Shown: one piece after another, positions 55,614 to 64,000 of the stretch | Numbering within the stretch: the first letter of the stretch is position 1 | How the letters are laid out: every line of letters begins with the position of its first letter | From: Semisulcospira habei | Taxonomy: Eukaryota; Mollusca; Gastropoda; Semisulcospiridae | Length of the DNA: 64,000 nt | Direction: 5' to 3' | Assembly (NCBI GenBank): GCA_036245525.1 | Contig: BTPG01000003.1 | Coordinates: 189,319,535 to 189,383,534 of the forward strand | Notes under the pieces: model-generated | What the model was told of the DNA's origin: nothing | The model's database searches: none | Seen by the model: only the letters and a program-made list of their open reading frames with translations | Program-made: the position numbers and the translations under genes

Positions 55614-56199
55614 TCCTTACTGATGCCATGTCTGTCCTTGAGGCAGCAACAGCAAGCAAACTGCCACGTCTACAAGAGGCACTGCAAAACATCAAGTGCA
55701 CCAGACTGGTGCTGCAGTGGATCCCTTCACACTGTGGCATCTACGGCAATGAAGAAGCTGACGGCAGAATGGCAAAAGTGGGCGCAGAGAAAGAACAAGA
55801 TGAAAATGGAGTCAGCTTCACAGAGATGAAGACCATCATTAAGTCTGTGTACAGACCACCACAACGGCCCCTAGACAGTTACCATCAGCTGTCCAGACAA
55901 GAGCAGGTGACCATCTTTCGTCTGAGGACCGGGCACAACCGACTCAATTTCCACCTGCACAGACGCTTCCACCTCGTGCCATCTCCCCTGTGCCCTTGTG
56001 GAGAAGCAGAGCAGACCGCAGAGCACATCCTCCAGGACTGTGGGAACCACCAGCCGCTGAGGGAGGAGATATGGCCGAAGCCCGCCACTCTACAAGAGAA
56101 ACTGTACGGGCCTGTGGAGGCGCTACAGAAGACCACAGATTTCATTTTGAGAGCCAAACTCCAAGTGTGACGGCGTTCGAGAAGAAGAAGAAGAAGAAG
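55614..56199 (+). mobile_element. 5'-truncated LINE (RNase H end) with 12-bp target duplication
   Basis: Carries an in-frame 3' coding end (stop at 56170). The RNase H C-terminal motif is LVLQWIPSHCGIYGNEEADG, followed by a Cys/His-rich tail (HLVPSPLCPCGEAEQTAEHI) that is typically the last module of such LINEs. The short 3' end finishes in (GAA)n. The 12-bp duplications at 55602-55613 and 56200-56211 prove target-primed insertion. The 188-aa frame at 55604-56170 borrows its first methionine from the target site, so it is not a gene start. The frame has not decayed, so the insertion is recent. Confidence 0.9.
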
Positions 56200-56211
56200 A
56201 TGTGTTGCCTT
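56200..56211. repeat. LINE target duplication, right
   Basis: ATGTGTTGCCTT, identical to 55602-55613. Confidence 0.85.
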
Positions 56212-57171
56212 CGCATAACACAATAGACGTGAATTAGCAGCCGTTCCAAATAAATGTGATGTGCTGGGTGCGTAAACAGCCGGCGACAGTCAAACGGTAC
56301 GGCTAGGGAATCCCCGCGACGCCGCAGCCGGCTCGAAGCGACAAAGACCGCAATCTTGTAGGCCTCGCACTGAGCCCCCGATGAAAGTCAGTGGGGTTCA
56401 GAAAACTGATATAAAATGATATTTTAGTGGTACTTTAGCGATACACGTTAGTGCATTGCTAGAAATCTAACACGATATGGTGTCACATCAAGGATTTTTA
56501 CTCGGCATAATCGACTTGCGAAAGTCGTTTCAGTCGTGAAAATGGCGATCTGACGAAGATTTACCGACCGAAATCGGTACACACAGTCTAGTGACGTCAC
56601 TAACGAGGTAGGGTTACAAACTTGTAACCAGTGACACTTTGGAGGTCGATAATTACAAAATGACGCACTGTTTATTCTAGAGTGTTTCAAGTGGCGCTTC
56701 TAATCATGTAGGGGAAAGTCCCCAAATATCGAACAGGTGACTAATACCGAACAGCTGATTTCCCGAAAACAAGAGGTGACTGCTCAAATTTGACTGCACG
56801 AGGTGATAGAGTACCGTCCCTTATTATCCTGTATGAAAAATCATGGCGGCGAAAGACTGCACAAGAAGACGGTGAGTAATTTTCGGATTTTATGACTCTC
56901 AAAGCTATTTTTGACCTCAACAGAACACTAATCATAGTATGAATTTGAGTTGCTTTTAGTGAAAAGTTATGGTTGAAATGAACAGTGTGATCTATCTGCT
57001 AGCCAAATATGTCTGTTTGCAAGCATTCGTCGTAATCTTGCCTGAGCACCATGTGGTTTTAAAACAGTTAGGTAGATTTCAATTACCGAACACCCCAATG
57101 GTTCAAATACCGAACAATGTTCGGTATTTGAACTATTGTGTTCGGATTTTGACTCTCTTTCTCTTTCTCTC

Positions 57172-57205
<34 letters not shown>

Positions 57206-57368
57206 TTTCACATTGTTCTCAAGATCATATCTATTTATCCTTTTGTACTTTCACGTCTGTTATTGTTTTAAGATGTCTATCTGTACGTTTAAGAAAGGAG
57301 AGATTGTGATTAAAGATCTGTAACGTCTGTTCATGTCTAAATCTTGTTCCTCATGTTATAACCGTTCA

Positions 57369-57440
<72 letters not shown>

Positions 57441-57493
57441 TCTCTTTTTATTTGTCTGCACATGTGTATGCCAGAAATAGTACAGAGTGATGA

Positions 57494-58124
57494 GTGTTGC
57501 TAATACTTGGAGCATATTTCGCAGGGCTACATGGTCAACACAGTCACTGGCATCAGCCATGGCAGCTGTCAAAGACAAGAGCAGCAGCAAGAGCGTATAG
57601 CATCCCTCCCACCACACTTGAAGATCATCTTGATAGAAAGCACAAACATGCTATGGGTGTTACAAAACAATTGGGGAGGCCGTCCATACTTCACCCAGCA
57701 CTAGAAAAAAAAAAAAAAATTGGTGAACCATATCATGAAATGTGAGAGCATGTTTTTTTTTGCCTGACCAGAAAAGACGTTATGTCACTTGCATACGAAA
57801 TAGCGACCAGAAATGGCATTCAACATGTTTTCAACGAAGACAAAAAAATCGAAGTGTTGCAGGCATAACAAAAACCAACAAAGAAAACAAGCAAATCAAA
57901 GCCAATCACAGAGAACAGAGAGAAACAGAAAGCGAAAAAAGAAAGGGCTAGAAACGTCAGTCATCAGCAGGAAGCTAACTGGTTCTGTTTTTTTTTGTGT
58001 GTGCTGAGAATGACGAGAAGAGGACATGATTCAGTATTTGATGTGCTCAAAATGGGTACATGTGGATTGTGCTGGAATAACAGAAAGCCAAAGAGAGTAC
58101 TTTTGCGATGTTTGTCAGTCAAAG
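57494..58124 (+). pseudogene. pogo/Tigger transposase remnant: HTH domain joined to PHD finger, DDE core missing
   Basis: 57566-57710 encodes a pipsqueak/CENP-B-type DNA-binding start (YSIPPTTLEDHLDRKHKH, LGRPSILHPALEK). In another frame at about 57763-57865 it continues LTRKDVMSLAYEIATRNGIQ, the second DNA-binding module. After about 160 unassigned bases, 58024-58124 encodes the C-terminal half of a PHD-like zinc finger (YLMCSKWVHVDCAGI, YFCDVCQ). The DDE nuclease normally between them is absent. The element therefore cannot move on its own. Whether the remnant is expressed is unknown; frames are broken between modules. Confidence 0.75.
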
Positions 58125-58133
58125 TAGGCCTAA

Positions 58134-58260
58134 CATTGGTTTTTGCTGTTTGGATTTTGAACCTCTTTGTTCGGATTTAGGGAACACGTGTTGTAATTTG
58201 GTTTTTGCTGTTTGGATTTTGAACCTCTTTGTTCGGATTTAGGGAACACGTGTTGTAATT
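58134..58260. repeat. 64-bp tandem duplication inside the pogo element
   Basis: GGTTTTTGCTGTTTGGATTT..ACACGTGTTGTAATT occurs twice in a row, essentially identical. Confidence 0.92.
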
Positions 58261-58426
58261 CCGAACATATTTTTGATTTTTTACAATTAAGATAACTTTC
58301 TTTTATGTTGATTTATTTCCACAAAAAGTGGTATGGATGTTGCTGATTATTTACTTTATTAAAATTCACATTCTAAAACAGTCTGTCTTCTGTTGTTTAA
58401 GTGTTCGGTATTTGGGGACTTTCCCC

Positions 58427-59640
58427 TATATGATTGTAATAAAAATTAAAATACGTGTTACGTAGCGGCCGCGGCCGCGTCGGTTACTGATATGGAACGG
58501 TACCGCATAATGACAGGGCGTGCTTCCGGCCTCCGGCCTCCGGCACTACTGACACGCTGTCTCAGTCTTTGAGGCGGCTTGTTTTCCGGTACTGACTGAC
58601 ATGCCGCATGCGGTTTGGCGAGGGGTTGCAGCATACGTCAGATTACACATGAGCTGTCGCGGATTAATCACAGGTTGATCTTCCGCTGCTGATGAGTAAC
58701 AGTTCAGCACATCTACAAGAGGCATAGATCCTCATGAGCCCCAGCAGTGGGGTCCCCATGACGATCTACCCAATGCGCTAACGCCATCGGGCTGTCGTCA
58801 GCCGCTGTTGGCCCGCGCACGACGCGGCCCAATGGCCTTTTGCGGATTGGGTATATCTCTTGCAGATTGCTTCATTTCGTTGTATATATTGCTGCAGTCA
58901 CCATTACACCCAGTGCCTGAGCACTGCCGACTGAGCACCAGTGAACTGCCTCGTGGTCTTCGGCAGAGCATGTAGAGTCATACAACCGCACGATGATATT
59001 AAGGAGTTCCGGCTGACGAAATGTTTTTAGTCGGTTGTCTACGTACAGTGTCTTTGGTTTCTAGTTCAGTAAAGACGGAAGTGGTTCTCTATATTGACAG
59101 AAGTGCATACCCCGCACTGACAAACTAGACACAATCATGTTTTTGCCGGGAGGCCTCGGAAACTAGTCACAGTCTCCAGTCTCAGGCCCTCGATTGTATT
59201 CCCCGCTGACTGAGATGAGATACAACATTGGCATCGAGCTGCTTAGAACTGTGCTAACTCCGTAAGGAGAGGTATGGATCGTACAGGGAGAGGAAATGGA
59301 AGATGTTTGTGTCAAGAGTTTTGGCTTCAGGGTCAATAATATGCCCATTGACGTTCGCAGGCCTTACCCGACACAAGATATACCACGGCTTCCAACATCC
59401 TTAGAGCGGCATTTCCTTGAAACACGTGAGTGCACTCGCGTGAATGAATGACGACGTTTTCTCATTGCGCAGTCGTAGGCTAAAACCACTATAATCTGAT
59501 CCGTTGAAGTAGCACTGAATTAAATTACTACAGTCTCCCTCTTTAGTGCTATCTTCACCATCTCAGTCCTGTAATTACGTGTCAGTATTAAATTAAAAAG
59601 AGTCTATCCCTCCTGCTGATTAAAAAAAGGGTGCGAGAAA
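58427..59640. other. No gene seen
   Basis: Contains CGGCCGCGGCCGCG at about 58467, a triplicated CCTCCGG word at 58528-58545, and a degraded family C palindrome at 58715-58775. No recognisable protein. Confidence 0.4.
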
Positions 59641-59679
59641 GAAATGTATGCACACGTGGACACGCACAAGTGCAAGAGT

Positions 59680-59748
59680 CACACTGGTTTTCTCCCTCGA
59701 TTCGCTACCGCTGAAAGCGGTAGCGAATCGAGAGAGGCGACCAGTGTG
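59680..59748. repeat. Palindrome family D copy 2
   Basis: CACACTGG..CTCGATTCGCTACCGCT / AGCGGTAGCGAATCGAG..CCAGTGTG, nearly perfect. The copy at 42404 differs but also folds on itself. Confidence 0.85.
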
Positions 59749-59865
59749 AATGCCAGAGAGACAGAGAGAGAGTGCCCGTGGGAATTCCAGAACATAAACA
59801 CAGTGTGCAGGTCTTTCAGTTCTCATCTTACATCCCGCAGGCGCCTCTACAGAGTATTGTTGCAA

Positions 59866-59935
59866 GAGGCATAGAGTCTCTTAAGTCCCTGCAGATGAAG
59901 AGGGGGCCCATCAGCATTTTATGCCGCTACACGCA
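59866..59935. repeat. Palindrome family C, diverged
   Basis: CAAGAGGCATAGAGTCTCTT with a weak partner arm (GCATTTTATGCC). A second diverged copy lies at about 60452-60532. Confidence 0.5.
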
Positions 59936-60570
59936 GATGTTTAACACAAAGTGCCAGCATGACTGGTTCCAGTCATCTTGGGCTCAGGAGAGTCTAAGCC
60001 ATTTTTGCAGATGCAAGTGGCTAGCTGAGATAATAATGCCCGGTGGTTCCAGTCAACTGGGGTTAGCTGCTCATTTGTGAGGTGTTGCTGCTCAGTGGCA
60101 GTACTGACTGCAGTCAAAGGCGATTCTTCATGTATTATATTTGTACACTTGTGCTACTACTACATACCAGTGCAGTTTTTGATGTCGGCACGTTTTTTGA
60201 GCGGAGGTGAGCCATTAGGATAAAAATACGTGAGTTGTTTTGTTTTGTGCTGACTCGACGAGCAAAAGAAATGTGACACTTTTAGAATCCCAAAATGTCG
60301 CGTTTGTTTTGCTCTTCAGCATACATATTTTGAATATTAGTAAGTGACTGTAACCCTAACCTCTTCACTGCGGCCAGTAGACGCACATTGCGTTTCTGAA
60401 CTTTAAATCCGTCAAAGCCGGGAACACGTACACCGCACAGTTGTCAGAACTGAAAGAGTCATAGACGTGATACGTGAGCCCTCGAAATGCGGGGCCGCTC
60501 ATGAGGATATATCAGTACCTCTTGCATAATTTGTGTATTGCTTGTTTGGTTCTGGAACCGAAAGGGTTAA

Positions 60571-60791
60571 CCCTTATCATTCGGAATAAACCTGTGTGTG
60601 TGTGAAATAAGTTCACTTAAATCAGTAGTTCAAGGGAAGTGCCAGAATAGCTTGGCGCCTCTAGGCGCCAAGCTGTTCTGGCACCACCCTTGAACTAAAG
60701 CCATTGGTCTGTATCCTTATCCGTAAGTACTATAATGTAGCTTGCGTATGGCAGTACAAATTTGAAGCTTTTAGCCTCAGTATGATATGGG
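60571..60791. repeat. Palindrome family A'', TTAA-flanked (221 bp)
   Basis: TTAA at 60567-60570 and 60792-60795. Approximately the reverse complement of 52578-52797. Core GGCGCCTCTAGGCGCC. Confidence 0.85.
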
Positions 60792-61147
60792 TTAACTATC
60801 CTGCTCCTCAAAGTGACACTGGTTGGGACTACAATATTGCCACGTCAGGCGTCTGTTTTAGTCAGTTCTGCGTCCAGTCAGTCAGTGATGATCATGTGAT
60901 GATGATGAGAATGGATCTCGACTGAGCCGGCTGGACATTTCTCGACTTTCTGCATGACTGGTTTGTCTGCGCAATGAAGTCGCCACGATTATTTGTTAAC
61001 CCTTTGGCTTTCAGTAGACTAGGCATTTTATCGTTGATTGTTGCGGGAATAAAAAAGCGTTGCTGAGGTACAGTCAAGTGGTTAATATCATAACTCATAA
61101 TAATCATGCGTTTTGCACTGTCATGCCTCAGCAAGCAAAGGTCTTCG

Positions 61148-61227
61148 GGCCCACGACGGCCGCAGTGGGCCCGCGCACGGCCCGGCTGTGCGTGGGCCGG
61201 CCCACTGCCGCGGCCGTCGTGGACCCC
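61148..61227. repeat. GC-rich 80-bp palindrome
   Basis: GGGCCCACGACGGCCGC / GCGGCCGTCGTGGACCC outer arms and GTGGGCC inner arms. Strikingly GC-rich within an AT-leaning surrounding. Single copy. Confidence 0.75.
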
Positions 61228-61415
61228 AACGTTTTGCTGCTGGGGGTATTGATTACGTGTGAACAAATTAGCGGACCGGACCCGATTAGATGACCTCTTA
61301 GATGAATTAGCTAGATCAGCATTCGGTGGTGTCTCCCCTCAGTTTGGGATTTGCAAGTATATCAACGCCATTGGTTGTTCAAGTGTGATCTGGTGGTCTT
61401 CCTCTTTGAACTCCC

Positions 61416-61815
61416 CCACCCGGGTCTGCCCTGGGGGACTTGGGTGGGGTTAGGTATTTTTTAGTTCCCAGGGTCACCCTGGTCAGCCCCACAGGGTGGG
61501 TTTTTCTCTCTATTCTGGGGCATGTGTTTCTGTCTACCCTTTGTCCATTCACCTGTATTTGCCTTTTTAAAACTCTCCCTACTGTCTGCACTGCCTGTAG
61601 CTCAGTCTTGATATTGGATGTGTGTTGCTAAATGGTCTTAGCTTTATTTAGGCCCCATGTGTTAGGTTTATTTAACGTATTTGACCGGCTGGCGACATAC
61701 ATTCAATGTTCTGGGTTTTTTTTGTGTTTTTTTTTTTTTTCACAAGCAGTGCAGGCACGTCCTGAGAAAGCCTTGTTGCTGTCGGGACGTTAAGCAATGT
61801 ACAATCAATCAATCT
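61416..61815 (+). mobile_element. Dispersed retroelement S, copy 5 (nearly full length)
   Basis: CACCCGGGTCTGCCCTGGGG to GTACAATCAATCAATC. Includes the segment around TTAGGCCCCATGTGTTAGGT missing from copies 1 and 4. Confidence 0.78.
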
Positions 61816-62013
61816 TTGAACTCATCCGTATACGTCAATCATGTTTTTGTCGGGGTGCACAGTAACGGGGCTGGTCGCTCTGTCATCACTGAAGAAACAT
61901 CTCAGTGGCTCATCACTTAGAACCGACACCATATCATAATTATTATGTACATGTGTATCGCAACCTGACCATGCACAACCTGGCCTGATTACGTCTTACC
62001 TTCCGGGTTTTAA

Positions 62014-62251
62014 CCCCTTCGCGGCTGCCAGTGATCACGAATTTCGCGTCAGAAACTGACGACTGCGCACTCACTGACATTCGTATGCAGAATACCGTGA
62101 GATTATAGACTGATGAGGCAAAATTAGGCATAAAGAACATAGGACTGCAAGAGACAAAAATCCTCAGGCGTCCCCGCGACTGCGGGGGCTCATGGGGGTT
62201 TATGTCTCTTGCAGCAGGGTAGGCGTTCACCGTGCTCCGGCAGTTAATGGG
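62014..62251. repeat. Palindrome family C', TTAA-flanked (238 bp)
   Basis: TTAA at 62010-62013 and 62252-62255. Ends CCCCTTCGCGGCTGCC / GGCAGTTAATGGG. The central hairpin (62153-62213) carries GCAAGAGACAAAAATCCTCA / TTTATGTCTCTTGC. Confidence 0.8.
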
Positions 62252-62289
62252 TTAACTCATTCACCGTGCTCCGGCAGTTAATGGGTTAA
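62227..62289. repeat. Short tandem duplication between two TTAA elements
   Basis: TTCACCGTGCTCCGGCAGTT..GGGTTAACTCA occurs twice (about 62226 and 62260) and joins the end of the family C' element to the start of the A' element at 62290. Confidence 0.85.
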
Positions 62290-62498
62290 CTCATTCTACT
62301 CCAATGACACCGAAATCCCCAAATTTTGCCGATGTTCTCTGAAGACTGCATTGCAGTGCAGGACACTGATCGACCATGATAGTTCAAGGGTGATGCCAGA
62401 ATAGCTTGGCGCCCATAGGCGCCTAGCTATTCTGGCATCACCTTTGAACTTTTATGGTCGATCGTTATCTTGCTGTCGTGTGTCTGGGGTAGAATGAG
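62290..62498. repeat. Palindrome family A', TTAA-flanked (209 bp)
   Basis: TTAA at 62286-62289 and 62499-62502. Exactly the length of the copy at 2561-2769. Core GGTGATGCCAGAATAGC / GCTATTCTGGCATCACC. Confidence 0.85.
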
Positions 62499-62627
62499 TT
62501 AAAGTATGTGGGCGACGTTGGCTTCGATGGTAGTGGTCCACATTTTGCAAATAGGCACCTTTCACTCAGTTGACGCGCCATCCGGCTGTGCCAGTTATAG
62601 CAGGACCGACTGTAAGAAAGATATACG

Positions 62628-62691
62628 TGCTGGTCTGTGATTTTGGACCTTGCGGCTTTCAGCCGCAAGGTCCAAAAGCACAGACCAGCAC
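62628..62691. repeat. Palindrome family E copy 1
   Basis: GTGCTGGTCTGTGATTTTGG / CCAAAAGCACAGACCAGCAC around GCGGCTTTCAGCCGC. Confidence 0.85.
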
Positions 62692-62989
62692 AGACATAAT
62701 AATTTGTTCGTGAAATGTAACCAACTGTACAAGCCGAGGTGTATGTGCGTCGGTCTAGTCAGTTTTGACATTGCGGCTCCAAGACTTTGACTGGCGAAGA
62801 CTCGGTGCTGAAAGTTGTGCTGTGCCAGTAAAGAGCCGAATGTCATACGAGTTACTCGGGATGTGGGGTTATCGCACACTCCTCTCTGTTAGCCTCTTGT
62901 AACATGAAGCTATGAACGAAGGCTTTATAATCTCTCCCAAACATATTCCACGTAGAGCACAGCACAGGAGCAAGATTTGAAGCAATTAA

Positions 62990-63202
62990 CCCTTTGTGTG
63001 TCGGTAGAGGTTTTAGTCGCGATCATGATTCCTGTAGGATGATTCCACTAAAACCTCTACCGGCGACACCTAAGAGGTATAAAAAAAATTCGCTGTTCAA
63101 TAGCCCCGGGGTCAGTTTTCCACAACGCTCAAATCCATTCGAGTACCCCATGACTGTAGGAAACATTACGACTAAACTGAACCGCTACCGACACCCAAAG
63201 GG
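62990..63202. repeat. Palindrome family H, TTAA-flanked (213 bp)
   Basis: TTAA at 62986-62989 and 63203-63206. Ends CCCTTTGTGTGTCGGTAG / CTACCGACACCCAAAGGG. An internal hairpin TAGAGGTTTTAGT / ACTAAAACCTCTA lies at 63005-63060. Sequence just beyond the right TTAA (63209-63270) repeats part of the interior. Confidence 0.78.
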
Positions 63203-63744
63203 TTAACGAAAATTCGCTGGGTTCAGTAGGGTTTTCCGCAACACTCAAATCCACTAAGTACCCCATGACTTCACTGTCCTCTGCAAAACTGCGTACAGCC
63301 GTGCACATGCCCCATATACAGAGCCCATGAACACATTAGCTCAACAAGAATTACCCCAATTTTGCTGTTTGGCATGCCTCTTGCTGCTGAAAACACCAAG
63401 AGGGCGAAACTTTGAAGTTTTACACCATAAGAAAATGGCATAAAAGGACAAACGTTTTTGAACTCTATCTTGCGGAATCAGTGTTGTACACCCCCCGGAC
63501 ATAAAACGCATATGTGGCCTGCGTATTAGTTTACGGCCGTTCAAGTTATAGCCGTAAGAGGCACAATCATGGACCAGTACACATGTACTCGGTCGAACAA
63601 AAAAAAAAAGAAAAAAGAGAACATTACTGATATACAAGAGGTATAGATCCTTTGAGGGCTGGAGGTCTTTCGTGTTAAATTTAGAATGAAAACACAAACT
63701 ACGTCCACTGGCACAGAAGTGGTTAATAAAATGCAAAAAAGATG

Positions 63745-63811
63745 TGTGTGCCGATCTCAGATTTTAGACCTTACGACTGCAAACCGTAAGGTGATAATCA
63801 CAGACCAGCAT
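63745..63811. repeat. Palindrome family E copy 2, diverged
   Basis: GATCTCAGATTTTAGACCTT / AAGGTGATAATCACAGACC. Confidence 0.65.
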
Positions 63812-63973
63812 GATACACTAAAACCTGTTTCGAGCAAATGACCTGTTGCAAGAAAAAGTGGTCTTATATACATAGAGACAAATGCTCTTTCAAGCCAAGT
63901 CTTGAACGACAAAAAGTGTCACCTGTCGGACCATCGTCTAAATGCTACAGCCACCAGATTTGATAACTTTTAA

Positions 63974-64000
63974 CTCATTAGAAACGTGCCGCATCCGGAT
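63974..64000. repeat. Palindrome family B, cut by window end
   Basis: TTAA at 63970-63973 followed by CTCATTAGAAACGTGCCGCA.., the left arm of family B. Confidence 0.75.

Larger units (their letters stand above)
56711..58426 (+). mobile_element. pogo/Tigger-like transposon, internally deleted, TA target duplication
   Basis: Ends GGGGAAAGTCCCCAAATA and TATTTGGGGACTTTCCCC are inverted repeats extending through CGAACA. TA lies at 56709-56710 and 58427-58428. The interior holds transposase remnants in several frames, a (CT)n tract (57373-57437) and a (ATT)n tract (57173-57206). Removing the element and one TA joins two halves of a local repeat, so the insertion site is confirmed by sequence. Confidence 0.87.

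Noticed and set aside
55604..56170. A 188-aa cellular RNase H gene
   Set aside because: The start codon lies in a target-site duplication, and the reading frame is the 3' end of a LINE with a (GAA)n tail.
63341..63736. 131-aa open frame near the right end
   Set aside because: No recognisable domain, a poly-Phe stretch from an A-run, and overlap with a family C arm.

Overview
This window is repeat-dense DNA from an animal genome, most likely a marine invertebrate and plausibly a gastropod mollusc. The pointers are the short-interspersed tails ending in 'GCGTTAAAC' plus a simple repeat, the LINE families present, and a metazoan-type Polinton. The species assignment is an inference and is weak. 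I found no convincing intact cellular protein gene, no rRNA and no true tRNA. Nearly everything recognisable is a mobile element or a relic of one, and several are nested.

The main feature is one Polinton/Maverick (virus-like DNA transposon), 3334-19622, about 16.3 kb. It has near-identical 234/235-bp terminal inverted repeats and a perfect 6-bp target duplication TCGATG. From left to right it holds four small + strand genes of unknown function, three with clear membrane segments (3601-5229); a retrovirus-type integrase (5204-6169, +); a 1145-aa protein-primed family B DNA polymerase with an inserted HNH/endonuclease VII-like domain (9562-6125, -); a 119-aa unknown (-); an A32/FtsK-type packaging ATPase (-); a double jelly-roll major capsid gene split by a frameshift (11947-10647, -); a 405-aa coiled-coil membrane protein (11973-13190, +); and the C-terminal part of a second, probably minor, capsid protein (13605-13167, -). 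After a 20-N gap (13606-13625) reading frames are broken until about 17.1 kb, although coding traces persist. I could not identify the expected adenain-like protease. A five-copy tandem repeat lies near the right end. The Polinton itself sits inside a small MITE whose halves flank it.

The rest is a mosaic. A LINE with a C-terminal zinc finger occurs twice (1-1449, +; 49218-52480, -, with an 11-bp target duplication). An RNase H-bearing LINE has relics at 21.9-25.6 kb, 29.6-33.0 kb and 34.9-36.2 kb. An RTE-like LINE (30.6-32.65 kb, -) is inserted into one of those relics. A 5'-truncated LINE with a 12-bp target duplication lies at 55614-56199. A pogo/Tigger deletion derivative (56711-58426) lies in a TA site. 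A tRNA-derived SINE with a 13-bp target duplication lies at 34152-34452.

The most unusual layer is a large set of near-perfect palindromic elements about 70-240 bp long. They fall into several families, many bounded by TTAA. The two arms of a copy match each other even where copies differ from one another. Two copies interrupt the reading frame of the 21.9-25.6 kb LINE, and removing each with one TTAA restores a readable frame, so they are TTAA-targeting (piggyBac-like) mobile palindromes rather than static sequence features.
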